Under the pieces are notes generated by a model that saw only the letters and a list, made by a program, of their open reading frames with translations, did no database searches and had not been told where the DNA came from. Below are positions 1-9,618 of a DNA stretch of 23,361 nucleotides, piece by piece. The DNA is from Haplomitrium mnioides (Eukaryota > Marchantiophyta > Haplomitriopsida > Calobryales): NCBI GenBank assembly GCA_049999725.1, contig JBNGIS010020156.1, positions 1 through 23,361 on the forward strand. The letters are read 5' to 3'. The translations under genes were made by a program, and so were the position numbers. The stretch's first letter is position 1, and each line of letters opens with the position of its first letter.

Positions 1-492
1 CTTGTCACCTCCAATTATCCCATAAGTCTTTTGTCATAACTCAGAAGCACTATATAAGCATTTGACACTCATTACCTTTCAAGAGGCAGCCCCACATGGG
101 TGTAAGGCCACCGCTTAACTCTTCCTACCCTTGGACAAACCTAGTTCAGGGCATCGGCTTCCTTCGCTACAATTCCACTGGCTCTTGGGCAGGTTGTCCA
201 TCAACACATAGAAATAGATAGATAGATAGGGGCTGGCTGGCCCTCAACAATTAGATTAGCTTACAACACAAATTTGTTTTTTCCTTCACTGAAGAAAACC
301 CAACTTCCTTCATCACCTAGCCCTCTCTCCTTGGTCAATGATATCCAGAATGTTCCTCTAATCCTTACATTTTACAATTTTACACTTGTTTGTCCAAAAC
401 TTGAAGCTTTACCATTTCCTTCTCACTCCACCGCACAGAAGAGCAGTCCTTCAAGCCGTTTCTGACCTTTTGTCAGGAACTATGCTCTCACA
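1..492 (-). repeat. Gypsy-1 3' LTR (truncated by window edge)
   Basis: This is a direct repeat of the segment ending at 7782. On the minus strand it begins TGTGAGAGCATAG at 492, immediately after a polypurine tract, which fixes the outer U3 edge. Positions 144-439 (296 bp, with a short GATA tract and a C/T-rich stretch) have no counterpart in the 5' LTR. Either this copy gained them or the other lost them. The LTR continues left of base 1. Confidence 0.92.
214..229. repeat. Short GATA microsatellite
   Basis: Four tandem ATAG/GATA units lie inside the part of the Gypsy-1 3' LTR that is absent from the 5' LTR. Too short to suggest a function. Confidence 0.8.
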
Positions 493-507
493 TAGCCCCC
501 TCCTCCA
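493..507 (-). other. Gypsy-1 polypurine tract (plus-strand primer site)
   Basis: On the minus strand this reads TGGAGGAGGGGGCTA and directly abuts the LTR start TGTGAG. Position, purine bias and orientation match the tract that primes second-strand synthesis in LTR retrotransposons. Together with the LTR repeat it confirms minus-strand orientation. Confidence 0.85.
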
Positions 508-617
508 TCGTGCAACGTCCTTGCAAGCGTTCACGAATAATATTGCTTCACCCTTGATCCATTAACTCTTGTCTCTAACACTTCCCCTATTAAAGTCCTT
601 AACTCCAATGATCAATT

Positions 618-1819
618 CTAAAAAATCTTTGAAACTACATAAGGTCCCATCCATCTTACATGGAGTTTCCTTGGGAACCAAAAATAACGACTATCATATA
701 GAAGTACTAGATCCCCTTCAGAAATATTCACCTTCTTGAGTTTGGAATCATAGCCTTCTTTCTTTTTATTCTGGACTTTTTCAGTTTCAGCCAGAGCCTG
801 AACTCTTTCTTCCTCTAGCTTGACCAAGTCCATCATCCTCTTCAATAAACTCTCTTCACCTGGCATCCGTTCCTCTTTAGCAATCCTAATAGACGGCACA
901 TCCCATTCCATTGGTACTAAAGAATGAGTACCATAAATCAGATAAAATGGAGTCTACTTCGTAGTAACTTTCTTCGCTGTTCTGTAAGCCCACAAAGCTG
1001 AGTACAACTTCTTGTTCCAATCCGACGAGTATGCTGAACAAATCTTTGTCAAAATCTTACACAACAATCCATTAACTCTTTCAGTATGTCCATTTTCTTT
1101 TGGGTTATAGGGAGTTGTTTTCCTATGTTTAATCATATAGGTGTCAGTAAGACGTTGAACCACCTCATTCAGAAAATGAGTTCATGTGTCACTAATCAAC
1201 TCCAACAGACATCCAAAACTTGTGATTATGCTTTCAAATAGGAAGTTAGCAACCTCCATTACTCCATCTCTACGTGTAGGTTTTGCTTCCACCTATTTGG
1301 TAGCATAATCTGTACACACTAATATATATCTATTCTTATAATATCTGGACACTGGTGTAATAGGTCCTACAAAATCAATACCCCATTTCTCAAATGGAGC
1401 TAAAGGTAAAATAGGTGTAAGTGGTCAATGGCTACTTGCTGTTTGTTTCCCCACTTTCTGACATGGGTTACAATTTTGAATATAGGTCTTTACATCCTTG
1501 TACATCGTAGGCCACCAATACCCTGCCTCATGAATCTTTTCCACCGTGTTCCGCATGGCATAGTATCCTCCTACTTCATCATCGTGCAACCAACAATCAC
1601 TCTTTTAACTTCATCAGGTCCTTTCTTATACAACATTTCTCTATAAATTGTATATGGTGCCACCTTCTAGAAAAATACTGCCTCTTCTTCCTTATTCAAA
1701 CCAGAAGGTAAAATAGAGCTTTCTAAATATATCCAAATCTCTTTATACCAGGGGTTCTCCTCCCCTTCCCTCTCAATTGGGAACAAATTTTCATCTGAAA
1801 AATTGTCATTTAGATCATC
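618..1819 (-). pseudogene. Gypsy-1 integrase (broken)
   Basis: Integrase would insert the cDNA copy into nuclear DNA. The N-terminal zinc module (about 1450-1620) keeps its first His and the closing NCNPC pair, but the second His is Tyr. The catalytic core keeps all three acidic residues: Asp in GIDFVGPI, Asp in LISD and Glu in PKENGHTERVN, the last two separated by 35 residues as expected. The C-terminal end carries the KLHVRWMGPYVV motif (about 620-660). Stops interrupt at least the SSH-PLTP, ATK-VEA and SDT-THF stretches; the first two sit where Trp is normal. A frameshift near 1612-1620 separates it from RNase H. It ends at 618, about 110 bp before the polypurine tract, with no chromodomain. 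Motif reading is secure; the function is dead. Confidence 0.92.
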
Positions 1820-2272
1820 TGTCTCAGCTGGTCCTGGAATTCTAGATAGGAAATCTGCGTTCTGATGAGACTTTCCTGGTCTTACGTCTACTTCAAAATC
1901 AAATTCCTGGAGTAGCAACATTCATCTTACTATCCTTCCAAATAGATCAGGCTTATTCACTAAATACTTCAGTGAATTATGATCCACATGAAACACAAAT
2001 GGATACCCTAATAGGTAATGTTTGAATTTCCTGACTGAAAATATCAGTCCCAATGCTTCTCTATCTGTCACCGAATAATTCTTTTTAGCTGCAGTCAATT
2101 TCTGACTAGCATAATAAATTGGATGGTCTTTCTTATCTTCATCCTTCTGACTCAATACACTACCTATTGCAAAGGCAGAGACATCCACATAAACATGAAA
2201 CTTTCTATCCCAAACTGGAGGCTTTAGAGCAGGAGCTGCACTAAGTTTCTCTTTTAACATCTCAAAAGCTTT
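1820..2272 (-). pseudogene. Gypsy-1 RNase H domain and linker to integrase
   Basis: RNase H degrades the RNA strand of the RNA-DNA hybrid made by RT. Visible landmarks in order: YVDVSAFAIGSVLSQ (first catalytic Asp), TDREALGL (Glu), HVDHNSLKYL (Asp), then GRIVR-stop-MLLLQEFDFEV, where the stop stands at a normally conserved Trp, and the linker segment NADFLSRIPG. The frame is the same as the upstream RT remnant, so RT and RNase H were one polyprotein. Another stop sits just upstream of KAFEMLKEKL. The domain length looks complete, but the chain is broken. Confidence 0.92.
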
Positions 2273-2990
2273 CTAAGCCTCCTCTCCCCACTGAAATACA
2301 ACATTTTTCTGCAACAAATCGGTAAGTGGAGCAGCTATCCAGGAGTAGTTTTCTATGAATCTTCTATAGTAGCCTATAGCTCCCAAAAACTCTCTCACTT
2401 CCATTACTGTCGTAGGCCTTCTAACTTCCTTTATAATTTTCACTTTGTCCACATCTACTGCGATGCCATCCTTGGAAACTCTATGTCCCAATAATAATCC
2501 TTCATTCATCGCAATAAAATTTTTCTTAGGGTGTAGTCCTAACTGACCCCACCTACATATCTCAAAAGTCTTTCTCAAATGACTAGGATGATCCTTCTTT
2601 GATCCATACACACAAAAATCATTCAGAAATATTTCTATGAAATCCCTTACATACGGTTTAAAGATTTGTGTCATTGCTCTATGAAAAGTAGATGGGGCAT
2701 TACAAAGCCCAAAAGGCATTACATTATAAGCATACATTCCCCCCAATGAATGTACAACACCCTCCTTCAGATAAATCCTATGCTCACAAAGTTTCGCTAG
2801 TATTCCCTTTAAATCTTGATATAACCAAGCAAACACATCTTGAAATTCTACCAAAAGCACTTTATAAACGTGTCTTTCTTCCTCATCTATTTCATTACAG
2901 AGAAATAACACCTTTTCAGGATCCCTTGGACTTACTTGTATCGCACTATATTGCTATTCTCTTACCATATTGTGCATCGTAGCCTGCTGC
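2273..2990 (-). pseudogene. Gypsy-1 reverse transcriptase with core deletion
   Basis: The RT N-terminal part reads FQDVFAWLYQDLKGI ... HRIYLKEGVVH, then jumps at about 2740-2755 straight to MYAYNVMPFGLCNAPSTF. In intact Ty3/gypsy RTs roughly 120 residues lie between these motifs, including the fingers and the first catalytic Asp (motif A). They are missing in frame, an inferred deletion of about 0.36 kb. The remaining catalytic motif reads FLND instead of FLDD, because the Asp codon at 2621-2623 is now Asn. Downstream, LLGHRVSKDGI and FLGAIGYYRRFI are normal connection-region motifs. The protein cannot polymerise DNA. A further frameshift between about 3330 and 2990 separates it from protease. 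Confidence 0.93.
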
Positions 2991-3329
2991 ATAATCAGCA
3001 TAGGTACTTTCTACCCTTCACCTGCAAATAATGCGAACATATCCAAGTCGTCTCCTTTTCCATCACTCCATAAACTCCATTTAATAAATTGTTCATTAGT
3101 CCAACCAAAAAAGTAGGATTACAAACAACCAGTTCCTCACAATACTCCTCTTTAACCACAATTCTGGATTCTGATCAACTTCCTCATCAGACTCTGAAAC
3201 AGACCCGTTGTATTCTCTAGACTTCTCTGAGGTATACTCCTCTACTGTTTGAGTTTCTCCTTGATATGGATGTTCTCTCTAGGATAGTGTTGCCTTGGGT
3301 TTAATTCCAAACCAAATTTCTCTTTTTCC
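2991..3329 (-). pseudogene. Gypsy-1 protease-RT connector, frame-shifted
   Basis: No catalytic domain is visible. The minus strand shows an acidic/Ser-containing stretch (for example EEYTSEKSREYNG, SESDEEVDQNP) and then, in a second frame, VCNPTFLVGLMNNLL and IMQQATMHNMV leading into RDPEKVLFL. This looks like the variable linker between protease and RT with at least two frame changes and several stops. Confidence 0.6.
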
Positions 3330-3790
3330 TCAATCTTCTACTACTTTGGCTTGATATAGCCAAGGTTGTCCCAATAATACCAGATATGTCAACTTGGATT
3401 CAGGGTTTATGACTGTGTAATCTAAAACAAATTTTCTCCCTCCAATCACCATCTTGACTCCTCTCAATACTCCTACAGGAATTAGTCTTCTCTGATATGC
3501 CAATCTTAACACTTGAGGTGTTTTATCCAGGTGACTTAATCCCAATGTTTCCATGGTTTCCAGCACCATAATGTTCTTCCCTGATCCGCCATCAATTGGT
3601 ACATTCGTTACATTACATCCGCTTATTTGGATTTCCACCTTTGGAACTCCATACTCTAGCACCTCCTCTTGAACAGTTCCTATTGGCAAAAACGACACAG
3701 GGACTGACACTTTAGGTAGTTTATACCTTCTCTTCTTCGTGCTAGTCAGCATCCTTAACTTTTTCCTCTGTGGTGCAGACATTCTTAATA
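3330..3790 (-). pseudogene. Gypsy-1 retropepsin-like aspartic protease
   Basis: This protease would cut the Gag-Pol polyprotein. The active-site segment reads VPIDGGSGKNIM, with the catalytic Asp codon at 3591-3593. DGGS in place of DTGS/DSGS is, as I recall, seen in some plant Ty3 elements. About 80 residues later YLVLLGQPWLYQAKVVED matches the hydrophobic flap-end motif (LLG.PWL) of these proteases. The frame is shared with Gag upstream, so no Gag/protease frameshift signal is needed. The frame closes after VVED, at a codon where Trp is usual in relatives. Confidence 0.85.
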
Positions 3791-5930
3791 TTTGCCCTAC
3801 TGTCACATTGGTTGGCATCCTCTGTACATCCAAAGCCACATTATAATCCAAATTTAATTCATCTACTTTTACTCCTTCGAAAGGTAAGCTAGATCCATCT
3901 TTCCTACTTGGATCTTTCCTCATTCTCTCTTCTTCCCTTTCTCTCTGCTTTTCCAATCTATTTTCATGGTCTTTCTTCTCTTGAAGTTCTTTCTGCAACT
4001 CTCTAGAGATCTCCTTTGAAATATACTGAAAATACTTAGGATCATTCCTATTGTACTCAGGATCCTTCTTTTCTTCTATTACTACCTTATGGTTTCTTCT
4101 AACTACTTTACCCCCACTTTGTTTCTTCTTTTCCTTGCTCTTACTCCTAGTTTTTACTCTCAACAAGGGAATTTCCATTTCTGGTTCCTCCACTAGCATC
4201 CTCACCTCTGGTTCAGGTGCTGGTGGCTCTGCATACTTTACCATCATCTTTGTTGCAAGAGGAGCCGGACATTCTGCTACTGTGTGCTCAGATTTCTTAC
4301 AATTCTCGCACAACGGTACATATCCCACTGGCCTCCTTGCATGAGGACAAGCATTCACATAATGGTCCGGTGCTCCACAATTATAACATGCTGTAAACCT
4401 CCTACCAACCTGTAGTGGTACTAATTGAGTTCTCGGTGTCACCGTTGGCACCATCGTTGACTGAATTGCTAGAACATACGATGTTCTAGGCACTTGTTCA
4501 TACTGGACCCTTTCCACTAGTCTTCCTCTACCCTGGGCTATTGCATACGTAGGGTACTGCACTAACCTAAGATCAATCATCTAGGGTTCTTCCTCAACCC
4601 AATACGGCGCTTGTACATACATCACAGTAGGTGGAGGATACTTACATTCTTGTTCCATATGACCCTCTCTCTTATATCAAGTACATCAAACATTGCTTCT
4701 GAAAGGAGTTGTGGACCTTCTTTTTCTGGAGCTAGCAGCTTGGTTAATCACCATCTGCTCCATCTTCTTCGTCAACTCGTTCATGTCCTTCTTATCCAGT
4801 CTATACTCTTCTTTCTTCGATCTTGATTTCTTCCTTTCGTCCTTTGAGTCTGAAGAAGACGACGATTCCTCCTCTTCATATGAACTTGATTCCTCCTCTG
4901 AATCTGAACTAGTGCTTTCCTACATTTTCTTAGACTTCTTATTTTTCTTTTCTTACTTTCCTCTTTCGCTGCTACTGGACTGAGAATCTTTCAACTTCTC
5001 TCCCAGTTCTGTAGTCTCATACGTCTCCAAGGCTCTAATAGCTTCCTCCAAAGTAGTAGCCCCTGATTGTCATACATATCGTCTTTCCTTCTTTGACAAA
5101 CCCTTTAGATACAACTTCAAATCCACCATCGGGTTGTTCACAATGCCCAACTTCTGCTGCATTGTCTTGAATCTTTGAGAGTAGTTCCTCACTGCTTCCT
5201 TTTTCTTTTTCTTGATCGAGTTCAGCTACTTTAAAATCCTCATTGAATACGCTGCCCCTCTGAACTCTGTTACAAGGGCTGTCCTCAGATCTGCCCATGT
5301 ACCAAAAACTGCTCCCATATTGTCATATCATTCTCTTGCCTTACATGAAAACAGAGTGTCCACCAATCTTAATCGATCTGCATCTGAATCTTCATGATTA
5401 GCTTTGCTAATGCCTTCAAACCCTTTCACATATGTGTCTACATTGTCTTTGGATCTCCCTTTGAAGATATAGTAATTCAGCTTCGTTCGATAACCTCCTA
5501 CAGGAACTTGTTGTGCCATAGCTGATATCGCAGGAAATAGAGTCACATGTGTCACCCTTGTTCTCAAAAAAATGCTAGGTTGTGAAGCTCCACTACCTTT
5601 AATACTAACAGGTGTGGCTGAATTCCTAGAAGAAGAAGAAGAAGTAGAAGTGGAATAAGGTAGATTTAACTTTGGGAATGATGTTAACCCAATAATTCCT
5701 CCAGGAGCAGTAATATCTGTCCATTGAAATTGAGCTAATGGCGACTAAGGCCCAGAAAGTTGAGCTCCCCCCTATGTAGGTTCCTTTCTACTACCCACAA
5801 CTTTCACTTCTTTGCACTTCAATTTAGATTCCTCTCGTCTCTCTAGTCTTTCTTTTGCTTTAAGAACAGAACTTAAAGCAGAACTGATTTGCCATTGAAC
5901 CTCCCACAAATCACAATCTGGAACTTAGAA
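3791..5930 (-). pseudogene. Gypsy-1 Gag (capsid plus zinc knuckles), stop-interrupted
   Basis: Gag packages the element RNA into particles. One frame runs the whole length with internal stops. In order: a charged probably helical N-terminal stretch (LKAKERLERREE, about 5850), a Ser run (5625-5650), and a capsid domain of Retrotrans_gag type (NYYIFKGRSKDNVDTYVKGF ... ARE-stop-YDNMG ... TWADLRTALVTEF ... VRNYSQRFKTM ... LYLKGLSKKERR; about 5500-5100). The stop after ARE replaces a near-invariant Trp. A Ser/Glu/Lys-rich tract follows (about 4990-4790), then three CCHC knuckles: a damaged one at 4644-4685 (second Cys now Tyr) and two intact ones at 4347-4388 (CYNCGAPDHYVNAC) and 4269-4310 (CENCKKSEHTVAEC). 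A Lys/Arg/Glu-rich coil (about 4100-3900) leads to protease. The true start codon is unclear and may lie upstream of 5930. Confidence 0.85.
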
Positions 5931-6850
5931 CCCAAACCCACTAGCAGAACACACTCATGTACCCCTTGACATGCACTTCTCTAATGTAATCTGGCTGACT
6001 TCTTAAATTGCAAACCTGCAAAACATCCACCAACCAATCTAACTCCAAATTCTTATTCCTTCATCAAAACTGCTCCTCTTGAATCTGCAGTCAACAACCA
6101 TGAGCAGGGGACCTCACAAACACAAATCTCATAATTTTTATTTGAAGTACACATGTACAATGAGACAACCAGCAGAACAAGAACTCGCCAACTGGCTTGT
6201 ACCCCCTATCTCGCTCAACTAACAATAACAGTCATCCTAGTTCCAAATCAACTAACTTGCTCTTCTACACACTAACTTTTTCACACTAAGTTTACAACAA
6301 GAACTAACAACTCACAGGTTGTTCTTAAGCTAAATAACACTCTTTCACTTACATAGACTTTGCTCGCCATAAGAATGAACTACTAACAATTGTTCTTATG
6401 CTAATTTTTGAACTTTCACTAACACTTCCATTTCCTCTCCCTTTCATTTTGAACTTTTCGAATTCCTCCAAGTAATCGTTTTGCCCTTTCGAACTTTTGA
6501 ACTTTCAGTTCAACTTCCACACCGAAACCACAACAAATCACTGATTCGCTATTTAAACTTCTCTCCTCGCTCGCCTTTTCCTTGTCGCGCAAAACACCGA
6601 TAAGTCGATCTTTCATCCATCACTATTTCGCTTCATTGCTATTTCGCCAATCATCCTTCCGTCAAACTCCTCGGAACGTAACCTTTCTAACCAGGGCTCC
6701 CCACTTCGGACCCCCAATCAGAACCAATTTAATCGGGGACTCCACTTCGGATCCCCACACGGACACTCATTGGAAACCCTCTTGACTGGGGTGTCCCACA
6801 ACATAAAACAAATCAGAACCCTCTTAACTGGGGTTTCCCACATAGGAAGG
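5931..6850 (-). other. Gypsy-1 leader / upstream Gag region
   Basis: This lies between recognisable Gag and the 5' LTR. Minus-strand segments such as NLELDWLVDVLQVCN and PDYIREVHVKGYMSV (about 6045-5965) look like a Gag N-terminus in another frame, so the coding part may extend to about 6080. From about 6100 to 6680 I see only AT-rich, non-coding-looking sequence. The segment 6682-6850 is repetitive (listed separately). I could not identify a primer-binding site with confidence. Confidence 0.5.
6682..6850 (-). repeat. Four-unit degenerate tandem repeat beside Gypsy-1 5' LTR
   Basis: Four units of about 34-50 bp begin near 6682, 6724, 6774 and 6817. On the minus strand each has a core like GTGGGaaaCCCCagttaAGAGGG or TGGGGatCCGAAGTGGagtCCCC, that is, short G runs followed by C runs able to pair. 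The two left units share CCGAAGTGG; the two right units share CCCCAGTYAAGAGGGTT. The block lies where the primer-binding site would be expected. Confidence 0.6.
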
Positions 6851-7782
6851 TGAGTTTTCGATACCTTCTTTGGACCACATACTCCTTTTGGACCCTCTTT
6901 CTGCTCGCTTCCAAATCATTCTTATTCCTTTAAAAATTTTAATTCTTTCTAATTCAAATAGTTTGCACAACAGAAATTCCATCGCCGATCACTTCCTCAC
7001 TGATCAATCGATTTCTGCTCAACATTTTCCACATCAGGCTCTTACGCACGACCATTCTTTACTTCCATCCGTAAAGCTCTTCTCTATTTCAATTCCTTTA
7101 CAATCGAATTTCTCCTTTTGCAACTAATCACTTTCGCTGTAGGAGCATTTCCACACCAAGCACTCACGCAGATCTATCCACAGCATCGACTCAGTTCTCC
7201 ATAGATGAATTTCCCCAAGCACCTTTTATTTGTTATCAGAAAACTCCGTGCCACATGACCATTCCTCTTAAACAATTCGTTGAACATTCCTTCTTAAGAA
7301 TTTGCTTCGTAGATTTATTCCTTAAATTTTACAACATTCAATTCCTTCATAAGCCTTCAACACGGATCAATCCTACCTTTCATTCGTAGAGTTCTCATTT
7401 CATATCGGATCATCGGTTCTTGACAAATCGCCTCCTCTTTCGCACATCAACCGATCATCCTTCAATTCAATTAATTTCCCTTCCTCGCTGTTGATCACTT
7501 CCGCGAATCTCTTCTTTATCTTCAGATTATCATCTTGATTCAAACACTCATTGCTTCCTCGAATGCTTCGTAACACGTGGCCTTCCCTTGTCACCTCCAA
7601 TTATCTCATAAGTCTTTTGTCATAACTCAGAAGCGCTATATAAGAATTTGACACTCATTACCTTTCAAGAGGTAACCCCACAGAGGTGTTAGGCCACCGC
7701 TTAACTCTTCCTACCCTTGGACGGACCTAAGAGAAGTCCTTCAAGCCGGTTTTGACCTTTTGTCAGGAACTATGCTCTCACA
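6851..7782 (-). repeat. Gypsy-1 5' LTR (inner boundary tentative)
   Basis: Positions 7587-7729 and 7730-7782 repeat 1-143 and 440-492, with 13 differences in 196 bases and a 296-bp gap between the two blocks. The outer end is fixed at 7782 (minus-strand TGTGAG). The inner end must lie left of 7587 but the partner sequence is outside the window. Position 6851 is my best guess, because the minus strand there ends ...AAAACTCA, which has the expected CA terminus and resembles an inverted copy of the TGTGAG start. No gene is visible in it. Confidence 0.6.
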
Positions 7783-7787
7783 GAGTA
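7783..7787. other. Probable Gypsy-1 target-site duplication (right copy)
   Basis: GAGTA follows the LTR end. The uninterrupted Gypsy-2 5' LTR has AAGTA at the equivalent place (19861-19865), so these bases belong to the target. The left copy lies beyond the window edge and cannot be compared. Confidence 0.5.
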
Positions 7788-9257
7788 CTGCCATCCTCCT
7801 GATCCCCTTGTCTTTTTCTTATCTTATTCGTGCCACTTCGACGCGGAGTCCAAGTAACATGCTCTTTCTCCAATTAATTCCTGATGAAATTGTTCTGCCC
7901 TCATTTGCGGATTTGTCTTCTTTTTCTTGCAATGCAAGGAAATAAGGTGGCGTCTTCAGTCCACCAACCTAGTGCAGTTCGAGAGCTGCCTCCTGTATCA
8001 AGATCCTCTACATGCCAACACTCGCAATTGTCCATGTTTTCTAGCTACAGTCATATGGGAGCATTTTGCCACATCGCAGAATCACCTCACGACCTCTTTC
8101 TTCTCCTTAATCTGCTAATCGTGGTGTAGGAGCAAGTTTCATTTTGCATTGCCCCTACATTCCAGACTGATACAACTTCCGAGGATGGCGATCTTCTTCC
8201 TTAATTCACGACTTCGAGTTTGCATCTCTACATGTAAGTGGAACACATAATACCGAGGTCTACGCATGTCCACATGTTTCACCAACACCCACCTTCATAA
8301 AATCATTCCTTAACCATTCTTGCCTCCCATGCAATGCTTCTTGACTCCCATGCACTACTTTTATGATGGCCTCTCCCATGCTGTCAAAGTCTAGTGCTTC
8401 AAAATGGAAGTACTCCTTTTCAAAACTCCTTAATCGAATCAATCAATAGTCAACTCTCCTTAATGTGCCACCATTCTATCTACATTGCCACTCGTGCCCA
8501 CTTGGCTACCAAGGCTTATCCACTGCCTAGAATAGCACCTGCGAATTACTCAAGGAAGTTTCATCTTAATCGTTTCTGTGCGACACCTCTATATAGCTAA
8601 CCAACTTTGTCATGGGGACAATTTCTTCAACACCGCCAAGGATAACATAGTATATTTTCCTTTTTGAGTCGTCTCTAGTCGCACCAACATCAACATCTCC
8701 AAGAACGGCACTTGAACCACCTCTAGCCAAAATTTTTCTTCACCCAAGAAAAGACGCCGCTCCCAAGAACCAGAGAGCGAGCCCTCCATGTTCTTTCTTA
8801 AAGTGGGCCCTAACTCCCACACGCAGGAGTTTTTTTCCCTTTCAATTTCTGCCCTTGGATCGAATCAGTCTACGCCATCCATTTTAACCCACTTTTTTTC
8901 CTCATCTTGTTTCCTTGGCTTGTCTCGTAGCTTAAGTTTAACATTAGTTAATTAATATTTTGCTCTTATTTACTAACCCAAACAAATTTTCATATACCAC
9001 AAAAACACAAAAATGTACTCACACAATTTTACAATACACACACTCACTACCTTCACATACAAATGACATTGTTTTTCTTCTTTTCTTCCTGTTGAAGCGA
9101 TATTCCTCCATTTTCCTCCATTTTTGGCTATTCAAGTTGTTGTTGTTGTTGCCTGATCCGTTTCTTGACTTGACTGGTACCTGTGATTCAGAAGACACGT
9201 GCTATTTCTATGATTGTATTTCTAGATCCTAAAGAAGTTTTCCTATTTTAAATTTAA

Positions 9258-9322
9258 TAAAAAAGTCTTTTAACTAAATCTTAGAAAAGTCTTTTAATTG
9301 AATCTTTAAAAAGTCTTTCGTC
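9258..9322. repeat. Tandem AAAAGTCTTTTAA-type repeat in Gypsy-2 3' LTR
   Basis: About three consecutive units of 20-25 bp built around AAAAGTCTTT, each followed by TTAAYTRAATCTT or a variant. The same array is at 21345-21410 in the 5' LTR, so it predates insertion. The minus-strand orientation places it within the U3 region. Confidence 0.7.
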
Positions 9323-9452
9323 CTTCTGTTTGGACAGTGTCCATTGTTTTCCGTTTTTTCCATTTGCATGCTTGATTTCTTCCTTTTCTTTTCTTTCTTC
9401 CTCCTTTGCCTCTCCTTACGTGCGTCTTTATCTCCCATCTTGGACCCTAATA

Positions 9453-9618
9453 GGTCCTTCGGTTCAATCCTGAGCGTCCCGTGCGAAGAATATTGCATGG
9501 CTGCTCTAGAATTCTCAAGGATGGGTCGTGGAATGGTGGGAAGGAATAGAACACTTGGAAGAAAAAAACTGACAAACAAATAGCAAGGTACTCCATAGAC
9601 ACTGCCCAACAATACAAC
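9453..9618 (-). other. Gypsy-2 3' untranslated segment
   Basis: This lies between the end of integrase and the 3' LTR. A polypurine tract should adjoin 9452 on the minus strand, but the bases there (GGATTGAACCGAAGGACC) are only partly purine. Either the tract has decayed or the LTR edge differs slightly from my call. No gene seen. Confidence 0.55.

Larger units (their letters stand above)
1..7782 (-). mobile_element. Gypsy-1: nested, degenerate Ty3/gypsy LTR retrotransposon
   Basis: The minus strand reads, from right to left: 5' LTR (ending at 7782), leader, Gag with CCHC knuckles, aspartic protease, RT remnant, RNase H, integrase with a GPY motif, polypurine tract, 3' LTR. RNase H preceding integrase is the Ty3/gypsy order. 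No chromodomain follows the GPY motif, so it is not an obvious chromovirus. The two LTRs align without gaps over 1-143 with 7587-7729 and 440-492 with 7730-7782, with 13 mismatches in 196 bases. The element runs past the left edge, so its full length and left target duplication are not visible. It interrupts the Gypsy-2 3' LTR exactly at 7782/7783. Numerous stops, frameshifts and an RT deletion make it non-functional. Confidence 0.93.
7783..9452 (-). repeat. Gypsy-2 3' LTR, U3-side remnant
   Basis: This aligns with 19861-21540 over its whole length, about 90% by eye in sampled blocks, and homology stops sharply at ACCCTAATA (9452) against ACCTTAACA (21540). It covers only the right half of the 3.4-kb LTR, because Gypsy-1 broke it at 7783. 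Contents: no convincing gene, a TTG run (about 9135-9150), a 45-bp pyrimidine tract (about 9371-9418) and a small tandem repeat (9258-9322). The terminal CA expected at 9451-9452 is TA here. Confidence 0.85.

Noticed and set aside
49-60. TATATAA motif in the Gypsy-1 LTR as a plus-strand promoter
   Set aside because: The motif is nearly palindromic and recurs at the same LTR place (about 7635-7646); the element is on the minus strand, and no plus-strand gene follows.
618-911. Chromodomain after Gypsy-1 integrase
   Set aside because: The chain ends a few residues after the GPY motif at a stop, and no chromodomain aromatic pattern follows before the polypurine tract.
4051-4344. Hydrophobic plus-strand frame resembling a membrane protein
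   Set aside because: It is antisense to the Lys/Glu-rich Gag region of Gypsy-1, whose complement automatically encodes Phe/Leu/Ser.
6686-6850. CRISPR-like array
   Set aside because: Only four degenerate units with no identical repeats or distinct spacers, in a plant retrotransposon leader.
7783-9452. Direct repeat with 19861-21540 as a segmental duplication of a host gene promoter
   Set aside because: Position on both sides of a gag-pol unit, the primer-binding site next to the right copy and the TGTTAGG/CCTAACA-type ends identify these as LTRs.
9274-9612. Minus-strand frame with a Lys/Arg/Glu-rich stretch resembling a nuclear localisation or basic coiled-coil protein
   Set aside because: The basic run is the translation of a purine tract in the LTR. 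The same tract gives a similar frame at 21362-21598, and the frames cross the LTR border into unrelated sequence.
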